The notes beneath the pieces are model-generated. The model had not been told where the DNA came from. It was given only the letters and a program-made list of their open reading frames with translations, and made no database searches. 64,000 nucleotides of DNA from Prevotella sp. tf2-5 (lineage in GTDB: Bacteria > Bacteroidota > Bacteroidia > Bacteroidales > Bacteroidaceae). Within the stretch, counting starts at the first letter, position 1, and every line of letters begins with the position of its first letter. The translations under genes and the position numbers were made by a program. Where the stretch lies: positions 1 to 64,000 of the forward strand of contig NZ_FOWK01000001.1 of assembly GCF_900115435.1 (NCBI RefSeq), in the 5' to 3' direction. This document shows positions 33,377 to 41,647 of this stretch, one piece after another.

Positions 33377-33420
33377 GCCCTATACACCGCCGTTTCACGA
33401 AGAAACGGGAGAAGGGGAGA
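33326..33420. repeat. 95-bp terminal inverted repeat, right end
   Basis: Inverted partner of 31169-31263. It ends 4 bases before the stop codon of typA. The whole enclosed unit is about 2.25 kb. Confidence 0.88.
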
Positions 33421-33424
33421 TGTT

Positions 33425-35227
33425 TTATTGTTTATTTGCTTTTTTACGCTGGTCGTGGTCAAGGATGATCTTACGCATACGCATCGACTGGGGAGTAACC
33501 TCCACGAGCTCATCTTCCTTGATATACTCCAGACACTCTTCGAGTGACATGACAGTCTTGGGGATGATACGAGCCTTGTCATCCGTACCAGAGGCACGGA
33601 CGTTCGTCAACTGCTTTGCCTTGGCGACATTCACCACGAGGTCGTTGTCATGGACATGCTCGCCGACTACCTGGCCCATATAAACCTCCTCACCCGGGTC
33701 AATGAAGAACTTACCACGGTCCTGTAACTTATCAATCGAATAAGCGAAGGCAGTACCTGTCTCCAAGGCAATCATCGAGCCGTTAACACGACGCTCGATA
33801 TCCCCTTTGTATGGTTGGTATTCCTTGAAGCGGTGTGCCATGATCGCCTCACCCTGTGAAGCCGTCAGCACGTTGGTACGCAGTCCTATAATACCACGGG
33901 AAGGGATGTCAAACTCGATATTCGTACGTTCACCCTGGGACTCCATCGATGTCAACTCTCCCTTACGGCGTGTCACCATGTCAATCATCTTAGAGGCGAA
34001 CTCCTCCGGGACATTGATCGTCAGTTCCTCGATAGGTTCACATTTCTGTCCGTCAATCTCCTTATATATAACCTGAGGCTGTCCGACCTGCAGCTCATAA
34101 CCCTCACGACGCATCGTCTCGATGAGGACGGAGAGATGCAGCACACCACGACCACTGACCACCCAGCGGTCTGTTGCATCCTCGAAAGGTTCTACACGGA
34201 GAGCGAGATTCTTCTCCAGTTCCTTCTCCAGACGGTCGTTGATATGACGGGAGGTCACGAACTTACCCTCTTTGCCGAAGAAAGGAGAGTCGTTAATGGT
34301 GAAGAGCATCGACATGGTAGGCTCGTCGATGGCAATAGGTGGCAGCGCCTCCGGGTTCTCGGCATCACAGATGGTGTCACCAATCTCGAATCTCTCCAAG
34401 CCGATGACGGCACAGATATCACCACAGTCTACCTGGTCGGTACGGGTATGTCCCATACCGTCGAAGGTATGCAGTTCCTTAATCTTCGTCTTCTCCATGG
34501 TACCGTCACGATGGGCGATGGTCACCTGCTGTCCGTCTTTCAGGCTGCCACGATGAACACGACCCACAGCGATACGACCTGTATAGCTCGAATAGTCAAG
34601 AGAGGTAATCAGCATCTGTGGTGTACCCTCCAACTGCTTAGGTGCAGGAATCACCTCCACGATCTTGTCCAGCAGGTAGGTGATGTCATTAGTGGGTGTG
34701 TTATAGTCCTCACCCATCCATCCGTTCTTCGCGGAGCCATAGACAACGGGGAAGTCCAACTGATCCTCCGTCGCATCCAATGAGAACATCAGGTCGAAGA
34801 CCATCTCATATACCTCCTCCGGACGACAATTCGGTTTATCGACCTTGTTGACCACCACGATAGGTTTCAGTCCTATCTGCAACGCCTTCTGCAACACAAA
34901 ACGTGTCTGTGGCATCGGACCCTCGAAGGCATCCACCAGCAGCAGGCAGCCGTCTGCCATATTGAGCACACGCTCCACCTCACCACCGAAGTCCGAGTGT
35001 CCCGGTGTGTCGATGATGTTGATCTTTGTTCCTTTCCAGTTAATACTTACATTCTTCGAAAGAATCGTGATGCCTCGCTCACGCTCCAGATCGTTAGCGT
35101 CCAACACCTGACTACTAAGGTTCTGTCCCTCACGAAACAGATTACCTGCCAGCATCATCTTGTCCACGAGCGTCGTCTTGCCGTGGTCTACATGTGCGAT
35201 AATCGCAATGTTACGGATATCCTGCAT
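33425..35227 (-). CDS. typA: Ribosome-associated translational GTPase BipA/TypA
   Basis: The 600-residue product starts at 35227 (MQDIRNIAIIAHVDHGKTT); the longer frame runs into the promoter. GTP-binding motifs are AHVDHGKTTL (G1), RGITI (G2), DTPGHSDFGGE (G3), VVNKVDK (G4) and GSAKNG (G5). EF-G-like domains and the TypA-specific C-terminal domain follow (RRKGELTSMESQGERTNIEF, REGQNLSSQ near the N-terminus). TypA binds the ribosome and helps large-subunit assembly and growth under stress or cold. It is divergent from rpsO, and the two promoters are mirror images of each other. Confidence 0.96.
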   Translation of the reverse strand: MQDIRNIAIIAHVDHGKTTLVDKMMLAGNLFREGQNLSSQVLDANDLERERGITILSKNVSINWKGTKINIIDTPGHSDFGGEVERVLNMADGCLLLVDAFEGPMPQTRFVLQKALQIGLKPIVVVNKVDKPNCRPEEVYEMVFDLMFSLDATEDQLDFPVVYGSAKNGWMGEDYNTPTNDITYLLDKIVEVIPAPKQLEGTPQMLITSLDYSSYTGRIAVGRVHRGSLKDGQQVTIAHRDGTMEKTKIKELHTFDGMGHTRTDQVDCGDICAVIGLERFEIGDTICDAENPEALPPIAIDEPTMSMLFTINDSPFFGKEGKFVTSRHINDRLEKELEKNLALRVEPFEDATDRWVVSGRGVLHLSVLIETMRREGYELQVGQPQVIYKEIDGQKCEPIEELTINVPEEFASKMIDMVTRRKGELTSMESQGERTNIEFDIPSRGIIGLRTNVLTASQGEAIMAHRFKEYQPYKGDIERRVNGSMIALETGTAFAYSIDKLQDRGKFFIDPGEEVYMGQVVGEHVHDNDLVVNVAKAKQLTNVRASGTDDKARIIPKTVMSLEECLEYIKEDELVEVTPQSMRMRKIILDHDQRKKANKQ

Positions 35228-35248
35228 ATTCCTTTTCCTTTTAATTCG

Positions 35249-35269
35249 GGTGCAAAGGTACAACTTTTC
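35249..35269. repeat. Inverted repeat shared by the typA and rpsO promoters
   Basis: The sequence gggtgcaaaggtacaactttt is the perfect reverse complement of the stretch ending at 35314 (aaaagttgtacctttgcaccc). Each arm contains one -7 box plus flanks, separated by about 25 bases. Confidence 0.85.
35253..35260 (-). promoter_or_regulatory. -7 box of typA
   Basis: TACCTTTG followed by CACCC on the bottom strand, 26 bases before the ATG at 35227. Confidence 0.75.
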
Positions 35270-35302
35270 CAATAAATATTTGTCCGTTTTGCAAAAAAGT
35301 TG

Positions 35303-35310
35303 TACCTTTG
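35303..35310 (+). promoter_or_regulatory. -7 box of rpsO
   Basis: TACCTTTG followed by CACCC, the mirror copy of the typA box. The leader to the ATG at 35399 is about 82 bases. Confidence 0.75.
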
Positions 35311-35317
35311 CACCCGC

Positions 35318-35398
35318 ATTTGACGATGTACCCCACTTCCGATGAGGGTGGCAGGCATCCGAAAGATGTATTATATTAACAATTAAATCATCAAAATT
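35318..35398 (+). promoter_or_regulatory. Structured 5' leader of rpsO
   Basis: The leader has two small hairpins: ccac and gtgg arms around 35331-35353, and catc-cgaaa-gatg around 35357-35369. S15 represses its own mRNA through leader structures in several phyla, so a regulatory role is possible. No known S15-binding motif was confirmed. Confidence 0.3.
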
Positions 35399-35668
35399 AT
35401 GTATTTAGATTCAGCAAAAAAGAAAGAGATCTTTGAGAAGCATGGCAAGGCAGTAACAGACACAGGTTCCGCAGAGAGCCAGATTGCATTGTTCACCTAT
35501 CGTATCAGTCACCTGACAGAGCATCTGAAGAAGAACCACAAGGACTTTGGTACCGCTCGCTCCCTGACAAAGATGGTAGGTCAGCGTCGTAAGCTCCTGA
35601 AGTATCTCTACAACAAGGACATCAACCGCTACCGTGCTATTGTGAAGGCACTTGGTCTGCGTAAATAA
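35399..35668 (+). CDS. rpsO: 30S ribosomal protein S15
   Basis: The 89-residue product is full length and carries the family pattern DTGSAESQIALFTYRISHLT, then LKKNHKDFGTARSLTKMVGQ and RRKLLKYL. It binds the 16S rRNA central domain early in 30S assembly. It is monocistronic, with its own promoter and a strong terminator directly after. Confidence 0.98.
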   Translation: MYLDSAKKKEIFEKHGKAVTDTGSAESQIALFTYRISHLTEHLKKNHKDFGTARSLTKMVGQRRKLLKYLYNKDINRYRAIVKALGLRK

Positions 35669-35680
35669 GATGTAAGGACA

Positions 35681-35721
35681 AAAAAGAAATCCCGTTCCAA
35701 TTGGAGCGGGATTTCTTTTTG
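35681..35721. terminator. Bidirectional terminator between rpsO and the GH28 gene
   Basis: aaaaagaaatcccgttccaa and ttggagcgggatttcttttt form an almost perfect 20-bp stem with one mismatch. A/T runs on both sides let it work for both convergent genes. Confidence 0.9.
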
Positions 35722-37194
35722 TTATTTCTGTATCGTGATATTCACGTTTTTCTTCTTGATATGCTCACAGTTAGTAAACACGGCATCCTTCTTGGCAAGG
35801 ATATTCACATCCTGAAGGGTGATGCCGTTAATGGGCATCTCAGGTAAACCATTAAACTCCATGGCACGTCCTGCGCCATTGCAGATGACATTCTTAATAT
35901 CGATATTACGGAAGATGGGAGTCTCCTCCGTCACAGGCATCTTAGTAGTATTGTCAGGGTTGTCACCATCAGCAAGCATCTCGGCGACAGACTTTCCACC
36001 ATAATACATATTAAAGGTAATAGCATCCGTCTTGATATCCGTCATTGACACCTTATTAATATATATATTCTCCACGATACCACCACGACCACGGGTAGAC
36101 TTGAAACGCAAGCCGACATCTGTTCCGAGGAATTGACAGTTTTCCACGAGGATGTTCCTCACGCCACCACTCATCTCCGAGCCGACAACAAAACCACCAT
36201 GTCCGGCGAAGACGGTGCAGCCGTCGACCACCACGTTCTCACAAGGTCTGCCACGACGACGACCGTCGGCATCCTTACCGCTCTTGATACAGATGCCATC
36301 ATCACCTGCATCGAAACGAGAGTTGACGATGAGAGCGTTTTTACATGACTCCAAGTCAAGGGCATCCCCATTCTGTGCGTAACTGGGGTTACGTACTAAC
36401 ACCTGATCGATAATCACGTTCTCACACATCAGTGGATGGAGGTTCCAAGCGGGAGAGTTTTGGAAAATTACCCCTTTCAGCATCACATTCTTACACTGCA
36501 CGAAAGAGATCATCACAGGACGCAGAAAACGCTTGATGGCATTCCACTCTTCCTCGGTCTGGGCATTGGGTACGTTCATATTCGCCCCCTGTTCACCTCT
36601 GGCATAACCGGCGGAAGGGACCCAGTAGCCGGGTTTCATCTCCTGACTGCCGGGAATAGCGAGCAGTTCCTTCCAGTGTGCCTCTGTCACCTTTCCTTTC
36701 TTGACAGGACGCCAGTACTGACCGTTACCGTCAATCACACCCTTACCCGTGATGGCGATATTCGTTGCACCCTTGGCATAGATTGGTGACTGCAGGCGGC
36801 GGGTGTCCAAGCCCTCAAAGGAAGTCTCAATGATGGGATACAGACTCTCGTCAGCTGCAAAGAGGATGACGGCACCAGCTCTGAGGTGCAACTCGATATT
36901 ACTCTTGAGAACGATAGGTCCTGTGTGCCATACTCCCTGTGGGACGATTAATTTACCACCACCCTTCTTACTCAGGGCATCAATCGCCTTGGCAAATGCC
37001 TCCGTATTGAGGGTCACACCATCACCTATGGCTCCGAAATCAGTGAGTTTCACCTGATGGTCAGGAATTTCGGGAGCACTGATCTCCGGCATAGTGAACG
37101 GTAAATTCTCCGTAAACTTCTTGTACGGGTTATCCGCTTGCACACTCAGGCTGACAGCCAGTGCTGCCACAATTGTCAGAAATAGTTTTTTCAT
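35722..37194 (-). CDS. Secreted glycoside hydrolase family 28 (polygalacturonase-type)
   Basis: The 490-residue product has a signal peptide (MKKLFLTIVAALAVSLSVQA) and a right-handed beta-helix. The entry motif is LTDFGAIGDGVTLNTEAFAKAI. The GH28 catalytic blocks are NGDALDLESC, DAGDDGICIKSG with the paired Asp, GHGGFVVGSEMSGGV with the His, and GLRFKSTRGRGG with the Arg-Lys pair. It should hydrolyse galacturonan or a related rhamnogalacturonan outside the inner membrane. It lies 18 bases after folK and may be read through from that operon. No SusC/D pair or other pectin gene is nearby, so it is an isolated hydrolase. Confidence 0.93.
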   Translation of the reverse strand: MKKLFLTIVAALAVSLSVQADNPYKKFTENLPFTMPEISAPEIPDHQVKLTDFGAIGDGVTLNTEAFAKAIDALSKKGGGKLIVPQGVWHTGPIVLKSNIELHLRAGAVILFAADESLYPIIETSFEGLDTRRLQSPIYAKGATNIAITGKGVIDGNGQYWRPVKKGKVTEAHWKELLAIPGSQEMKPGYWVPSAGYARGEQGANMNVPNAQTEEEWNAIKRFLRPVMISFVQCKNVMLKGVIFQNSPAWNLHPLMCENVIIDQVLVRNPSYAQNGDALDLESCKNALIVNSRFDAGDDGICIKSGKDADGRRRGRPCENVVVDGCTVFAGHGGFVVGSEMSGGVRNILVENCQFLGTDVGLRFKSTRGRGGIVENIYINKVSMTDIKTDAITFNMYYGGKSVAEMLADGDNPDNTTKMPVTEETPIFRNIDIKNVICNGAGRAMEFNGLPEMPINGITLQDVNILAKKDAVFTNCEHIKKKNVNITIQK

Positions 37195-37212
37195 ACGCAG
37201 TTTGTTTTAGTG

Positions 37213-37656
37213 TTATAATATTTCTTTCAAAGGAATCATGACAAAATCACGTTCTCGCATCAACGGATGTGGTATTTTTAAGTCAGGCTCCTCCACCTCC
37301 CAGTCATCGTAGAGCAGGATGTCAATGTCGATGGGGCGGTCTTTAAAAGTTGGAAGTTGAGAGTTCAACATTGAAAGTTGACGCTTGGTAGCGTGAGCCT
37401 TCGTTTTTCCCAATTCCCGCTCTATCTTCTGTGTCACCTTGAGCACCTGGCGAGGGGTGAGGGTTGTCTCACAGAGTATGACCCCGTTAAGGAAGCGATG
37501 CTCAGACTCGAAGCCCCAAGGGACTGTCTCTATCAGCGACGACTGTCGGACGACCTCTCCAACCCGTTCATGGAGAAGGTCTATTGCCTTACGGATATTC
37601 CCCTCCCTGTCGCCCAGGTTCGAACCGAGACCCAAATACACCTGATGACTAGTCAT
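37213..37656 (-). CDS. folK: 2-amino-4-hydroxy-6-hydroxymethyldihydropteridine pyrophosphokinase
   Basis: The 147-residue product carries the HPPK motifs [14 protein letters not shown], then [21 protein letters not shown], then [13 protein letters not shown] and [14 protein letters not shown]. It transfers pyrophosphate from ATP to the pterin in folate synthesis. Between the ATP-binding and pterin parts lies an inserted stretch, [12 protein letters not shown]. It is encoded by a degenerate 7-bp repeat (about 37350-37383), the same sort of insertion as in MurF-Alr. The gene overlaps queA by 8 bases and closes the ftsX-to-folK operon. Confidence 0.93.
   Translation of the reverse strand: MTSHQVYLGLGSNLGDREGNIRKAIDLLHERVGEVVRQSSLIETVPWGFESEHRFLNGVILCETTLTPRQVLKVTQKIERELGKTKAHATKRQLSMLNSQLPTFKDRPIDIDILLYDDWEVEEPDLKIPHPLMRERDFVMIPLKEIL
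37350..37384. repeat. Degenerate heptamer repeat inside folK
   Basis: Five 7-bp units can be set in register (gttggaa, gttgaga, gttcaac, attgaaa, gttgacg). They encode an extra loop in frame. Confidence 0.5.
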
Positions 37657-38791
37657 CGAGGATCAGCATCGCATCACCATAGCATCCAAACATATAGCCG
37701 TTCTTCACAGCCTGCTCATAAGCCTCATAGACCAATTCGTAACCACCAAACGCCGCTGTCGCCATCATCATGGTAGACTCGGGATGGTAGAAATTAGAGA
37801 TCAACGAGTTAGCGAGTCCGAAATCATAAGGAGGGAAGATGAACTTATTCGTCCATCCGTCGAACTCCTTCAACAGACCGTCAGTACCCACTGCCGATTC
37901 CGTGGCACGTAGGGTGCTGACACCCACAGCACAGATGCGATGACCGCCAGCCTTCGCGTCATTCACCACCTTACATGCTTCCGCCTTGATCATCATCTGC
38001 TCCGAGCTCATCTTATGCTTGGTAAGGTCCTCTACCTCTATCGGGTCAAAGCAACCCAAGCCACAATGGACAGTGATATAAGAGAAATTAACTCCATAAA
38101 TCTCCAGACGCTTCATCAACTCACGACTGAAATGCAGTCCCGAGGCTGGAGCCGTCACGGCTCCCTCGTTCTTAGCATAGATGGTCTGGAAGTTCTCCAT
38201 ATCATCCGCTGTCACCTCACGATTATCAATAATATAACGAGGAACAGGGGCGGAACCCAAGGCGAACAACTCACGTTTGAACTCATCGTGAGGACAGTCA
38301 TAGAGGAAACGCAGTGTCCTTCCACGACTGGTGGTATTATCTATCACCTCAGCTACCATTGGACCATCATCCTCGAAGAACAGCTTGTTGCCGATACGGA
38401 TCTTACGAGCCGGTTCCACCAGGACGTCCCAGAGGCGTAACTCCTCATTAAGCTCACGCAACAGGAACACCTCGATCTTGGCATCCGTCTTCTCCTTCGT
38501 GCCATAGAGACGTGCCGGGAACACCTTCGTGTCGTTAAGGACCATAGCATCACCCTCTTCGAAGTAGTTCACAATATCTCGAAATAACAGCGGCTGGTCG
38601 GTATCCTTGCCTTTGTCATCCTTCTGGAACATATCGATGGTCTGGCTCTTACGATGCACCACCATCAGACGACATTCGTCACGACGGTAGACCTTCTCTA
38701 CCGTACCATCCTCGTTCTCAAAAACTTTATGAGGCGGTTCTAATGCCACCTGTGCCTCTGGCAGTTTGAATTTGAATTGTGATAGTTTCAT
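37649..38791 (-). CDS. queA: S-adenosylmethionine:tRNA ribosyltransferase-isomerase
   Basis: The 380-residue product shows the family blocks [17 protein letters not shown], then [15 protein letters not shown], then [19 protein letters not shown]. The enzyme moves the ribosyl part of SAM to preQ1-tRNA to form epoxyqueuosine at the wobble position. The sequence [20 protein letters not shown] near residue 35 is the typical N-terminus in Bacteroidota. It sits 11 bases after truB, so two tRNA-modification genes are neighbours in the operon. Confidence 0.95.
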   Translation of the reverse strand: MKLSQFKFKLPEAQVALEPPHKVFENEDGTVEKVYRRDECRLMVVHRKSQTIDMFQKDDKGKDTDQPLLFRDIVNYFEEGDAMVLNDTKVFPARLYGTKEKTDAKIEVFLLRELNEELRLWDVLVEPARKIRIGNKLFFEDDGPMVAEVIDNTTSRGRTLRFLYDCPHDEFKRELFALGSAPVPRYIIDNREVTADDMENFQTIYAKNEGAVTAPASGLHFSRELMKRLEIYGVNFSYITVHCGLGCFDPIEVEDLTKHKMSSEQMMIKAEACKVVNDAKAGGHRICAVGVSTLRATESAVGTDGLLKEFDGWTNKFIFPPYDFGLANSLISNFYHPESTMMMATAAFGGYELVYEAYEQAVKNGYMFGCYGDAMLILDD

Positions 38792-38792
38792 T

Positions 38793-38826
38793 GATTATTT
38801 CATTATTTCTGAATTTCGTTATTATG
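38793..38826. repeat. Octamer-like repeat across the truB-queA junction
   Basis: On the bottom strand four 8-base units fall in register (ataacgaa, attcagaa, ataatgaa, ataatcaa). They form the last codons of truB and the spacer. A related octamer tract lies at 60525-60567. Confidence 0.5.
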
Positions 38827-39534
38827 ATATGACAATCCCTCAATCTCTTGCTGGTCAAGCCAGGCAGAGAAATTATCGATGGTGATGCAGTCTTCAATGC
38901 GCACACTCCCCAGTCGCGTGCGGCAGAGCGCTGTCAAATGAGCTCCGCTATGAAGAGCCCTTCCGATGTCACGAGCCAGAGAGCGGATGTAAGTACCCTT
39001 GCCACAACAGACACGGATACTCATCTGCATGGTCTTTGGCTGGAAGTCGGTGAGCTCCAGTTCACTGATATGGATTGTCTTGGCAGCCAACTGCACCTCC
39101 TTACCTTTACGTTTCAACTCATAGGCACGATCGCCCCCTATCTTACAGGCAGAATATTGGGGAGGCACCTGCTGAATGTCACCAACAAAACTCGTCAGCA
39201 CTTCCTCTATCAGTTCACGGGTGATATGCTCCGTAGGGTAAGTTTGATCCACCTCATGCTCAAGGTCATAACTAGGAGTAGTACTACCCAATTGCAGCGT
39301 AGCGGTATATTCCTTGTCATGAAGCTGCAGGCGTTCTATCTCCTTGGTCTTCTTCCCCGTACAGAGAATCAGCACCCCAGTTGCCAAGGGATCGAGGGTT
39401 CCGGCATGTCCTGTCTTGACCCGTTTAACTCCCACTTTCCTTGAGATACGAGTCCGGACATACGCCAAGGCACCAAAAGATGTCATACCGTAGGGCTTGT
39501 TAATGTAGATATATTCGCCTGTGAGAAAGTTCAT
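38803..39534 (-). CDS. truB: tRNA pseudouridine-55 synthase
   Basis: The 243-residue product has YINKPYGMTSFGALAYVRTR, KTGHAGTLDPLATGVLILC with the catalytic Asp, and RVCCGKGTYIRSLARDIG. The enzyme makes pseudouridine 55 in the T loop of tRNAs. The last residues (YHNNEIQK) come from an 8-bp repeat tract, so the C-terminus may vary between strains. It overlaps uppP by one base. Confidence 0.96.
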   Translation of the reverse strand: MNFLTGEYIYINKPYGMTSFGALAYVRTRISRKVGVKRVKTGHAGTLDPLATGVLILCTGKKTKEIERLQLHDKEYTATLQLGSTTPSYDLEHEVDQTYPTEHITRELIEEVLTSFVGDIQQVPPQYSACKIGGDRAYELKRKGKEVQLAAKTIHISELELTDFQPKTMQMSIRVCCGKGTYIRSLARDIGRALHSGAHLTALCRTRLGSVRIEDCITIDNFSAWLDQQEIEGLSYHNNEIQK

Positions 39535-40391
39535 TAGTCAACCATTGCAAGAGAGTGACCCGTCAGCAACAACACGATGATGATACCACCGACTATGATA
39601 CGATAAATACCAAATGCCTTAAAGCCATATTTTGTTAAGAAAGACACAAACCATTTCATGGCAAACAATGCAACCACGAAGGCGACAGCACATCCTAGCA
39701 GCAACATAGTGATGTTATGTGGAGTAGCCCATGCGGCATCCTCTTTCAGCAGATCCATCAAGTCAAGCAACGTAGCACCTGCCATAGTCGGCACGGCAAG
39801 GAAGAAAGAGAACTCCGCCGCACGCTTACGGGTCAATCCTTGTGTCATACCGCCCACGATGGTTGCCATCGAGCGTGACACACCTGGTATCACAGAGATA
39901 CACTGATAAAGACCAATGTTAAACGCACGTCTCTCGTTGACCTTATTATTGTCTGAGCCCTTATTGAACAACTTGTCACAGAACAACATGAAGATGCCAC
40001 CTACAACCAGCATAATAGCAACCACCAATACACTATCAAGCAGCCAGTCCAGCAGTCCTGACTTTTTCGCCAACAGTCCTATCACGACTGCAGGAATGAC
40101 ACCGACGATTAGCAACCAGTAAAAATAATACTTATGTTTGAGTCGCTGCAACAGACTGCTGCTTGCAGGCGCTGGACTATGGTCAAACTGAAAGAAACGC
40201 TTCCAATAGAGACAGACTACCGACAAGATGGCTCCAAACTGAATAATGAATGTAAAAGCATGGACGAACGGGTCGCCCTGAGGGATTCCCAATAAGTTCT
40301 GGGTGATAATCATATGTCCCGTTGAGGAAACAGGCAAAAACTCCGTCAAACCTTCAACAATAGCAATAATAACCGTTTCCAACCAGTTCAT
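39534..40391 (-). CDS. uppP: Undecaprenyl-diphosphatase
   Basis: The 285-residue membrane protein has the BacA/UppP motifs EGLTEFLPVSSTGHMII with the catalytic Glu pair, and PGVSRSMATIVGGMTQGLTR with the Ser-Arg phosphate site. About eight spans are visible. It recycles undecaprenyl diphosphate for peptidoglycan and surface glycans and can give bacitracin tolerance. It overlaps the DUF3098 gene by 4 bases. Confidence 0.96.
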   Translation of the reverse strand: MNWLETVIIAIVEGLTEFLPVSSTGHMIITQNLLGIPQGDPFVHAFTFIIQFGAILSVVCLYWKRFFQFDHSPAPASSSLLQRLKHKYYFYWLLIVGVIPAVVIGLLAKKSGLLDWLLDSVLVVAIMLVVGGIFMLFCDKLFNKGSDNNKVNERRAFNIGLYQCISVIPGVSRSMATIVGGMTQGLTRKRAAEFSFFLAVPTMAGATLLDLMDLLKEDAAWATPHNITMLLLGCAVAFVVALFAMKWFVSFLTKYGFKAFGIYRIIVGGIIIVLLLTGHSLAMVD

Positions 40392-40627
40392 TTCTCTACC
40401 TCCTTATCTTTAGGTTTACGCATTACGGCATAAATCATAGACACAAAGCCGAAGAGACATACCAGCGGGGCTACTTTGATGCGACGGGCACTGAAAATAT
40501 CAGGATTATAAGCACTCTCCGTAGAGCCTGCACCACTCATCAAGATAAAACCGATGACAACAATCACCATGCCCACGACCAAAAGAATATAGTTGACACG
40601 ATCAAATGCTAAATTTCTCTTATCCAT
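40388..40627 (-). CDS. DUF3098 small membrane protein
   Basis: The 79-residue product has two predicted membrane spans (about 11-29, YILLVVGMVIVVIGFILMS; and about 50-68, APLVCLFGFVSMIYAVM) with NPDIFSARRIKVAP between them. This is the DUF3098 pattern, widespread in Bacteroidota and regularly found between ftsX and uppP. Its function is not known; its constant place suggests a link with division or envelope lipid recycling. Confidence 0.85.
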   Translation of the reverse strand: MDKRNLAFDRVNYILLVVGMVIVVIGFILMSGAGSTESAYNPDIFSARRIKVAPLVCLFGFVSMIYAVMRKPKDKEVEK

Positions 40628-40651
40628 AAATTAAAAACTTTGAACTACAAA

Positions 40652-41530
40652 CTAAATCTTATAAAGCTCTCCCGCCGTCATCTTCAAGAACTTATTGACG
40701 GCAAGCCATGCACACAGCGCCGTGATTAATAGTCCGAAAAGAAATACCGCACCAGCTGTAATGGCAAGTTCCTCCCACTGTATAATAGTCAGTATACCTG
40801 GCTGTGTCAAATACAACCCATAGAAACAGGCACCTAATACGATATTCGCCAAGATGGCTGCGATGAGACCGACCATGACGGCATTGCGAATGAACGGGCG
40901 ACGAATAAAACCCCAAGATGCGCCAACCAGTTTCATGGTATGGATAATAAAACGTCGGGCATAAACACTCAGGCGTACCGTATTACTAATCAGAGAGAAA
41001 GACACAAAAGTTAGCAGTACCGCCAATACCAACAGGATGATACTGATACGACTCAGATTGAAATTCACCTGATCCACTAGATCCTCCATGTAGGCAATAT
41101 CACTGACACGGGCATCCTTCCGTATCTCCTTGACAATCCATTTCAGCGAGTCACGGTTGGCATAATCAGACTTTAACTGAATCTCCAAAGTGGCAGAAAA
41201 GGGATTGAAGCCAAGAAACTCCGATGGGTCGCTACCCAGTTCTTTCGTCTGTTCCTTCTGTGCTTGTTCCTTGCTGATATAATCGATATTGCGAGCAAAG
41301 GGACGATGGTACAGGTCACGGCAGAGACGATGTGCTTGGTTTACGGATACATAATCTTTCAGCATTACAGTAACGGTCAGATTCTCTTTCATATGGTTCG
41401 ACAAGTTACGAGCCAGTAAGACAGAAAACACCACCATACCTAATAATATCAATACCATTGTAGTACTGATACAAAGTGTAACAACCTGCATACCACGACG
41501 GTTGCGGGTTCTTTTTCTTTTGTTTCCCAT
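40652..41530 (-). CDS. ftsX: Cell-division permease-like protein FtsX
   Basis: The ATG at 41530 (MGNKRKRTRNRRGMQVVTLC) is preferred because the -7 box at 41564-41571 overlaps the longer frame. The 292-residue product has the FtsX plan: one N-terminal span (TTMVLILLGMVVFSVLLA), a periplasmic loop with MLKDYVSVNQAHRLC, and three C-terminal spans ending in LFGLLITALCAWLAV. With the ATPase FtsE it regulates peptidoglycan hydrolases at the septum. No ftsE gene is nearby. It heads the operon that runs to folK. Confidence 0.9.
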   Translation of the reverse strand: MGNKRKRTRNRRGMQVVTLCISTTMVLILLGMVVFSVLLARNLSNHMKENLTVTVMLKDYVSVNQAHRLCRDLYHRPFARNIDYISKEQAQKEQTKELGSDPSEFLGFNPFSATLEIQLKSDYANRDSLKWIVKEIRKDARVSDIAYMEDLVDQVNFNLSRISIILLVLAVLLTFVSFSLISNTVRLSVYARRFIIHTMKLVGASWGFIRRPFIRNAVMVGLIAAILANIVLGACFYGLYLTQPGILTIIQWEELAITAGAVFLFGLLITALCAWLAVNKFLKMTAGELYKI

Positions 41531-41563
41531 TTCCTTTTTAGACGTAATACACCTAATTTGCTG

Positions 41564-41571
41564 CAAATTTA
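41564..41571 (-). promoter_or_regulatory. -7 box of the ftsX operon
   Basis: TAAATTTG followed by CAGC on the bottom strand, 33 bases before the ATG at 41530. Confidence 0.65.
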
Positions 41572-41614
41572 CAATAAATCAGTCTAAAAACAAAACAATT
41601 TACGTTTTATTTAC

Positions 41615-41622
41615 TAATTTTG
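41615..41622 (+). promoter_or_regulatory. -7 box of the radical SAM gene
   Basis: TAATTTTG followed by CAATCG, 25 bases before the ATG at 41648. Confidence 0.65.
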
Positions 41623-41647
41623 CAATCGAAATGATAACACGACACCT

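Noticed and set aside
31169..33420. Classical insertion sequence
   Set aside because: Inverted repeats are present, but there is no transposase. The ATPase is of VapE type, and no target duplication is evident at the ends.
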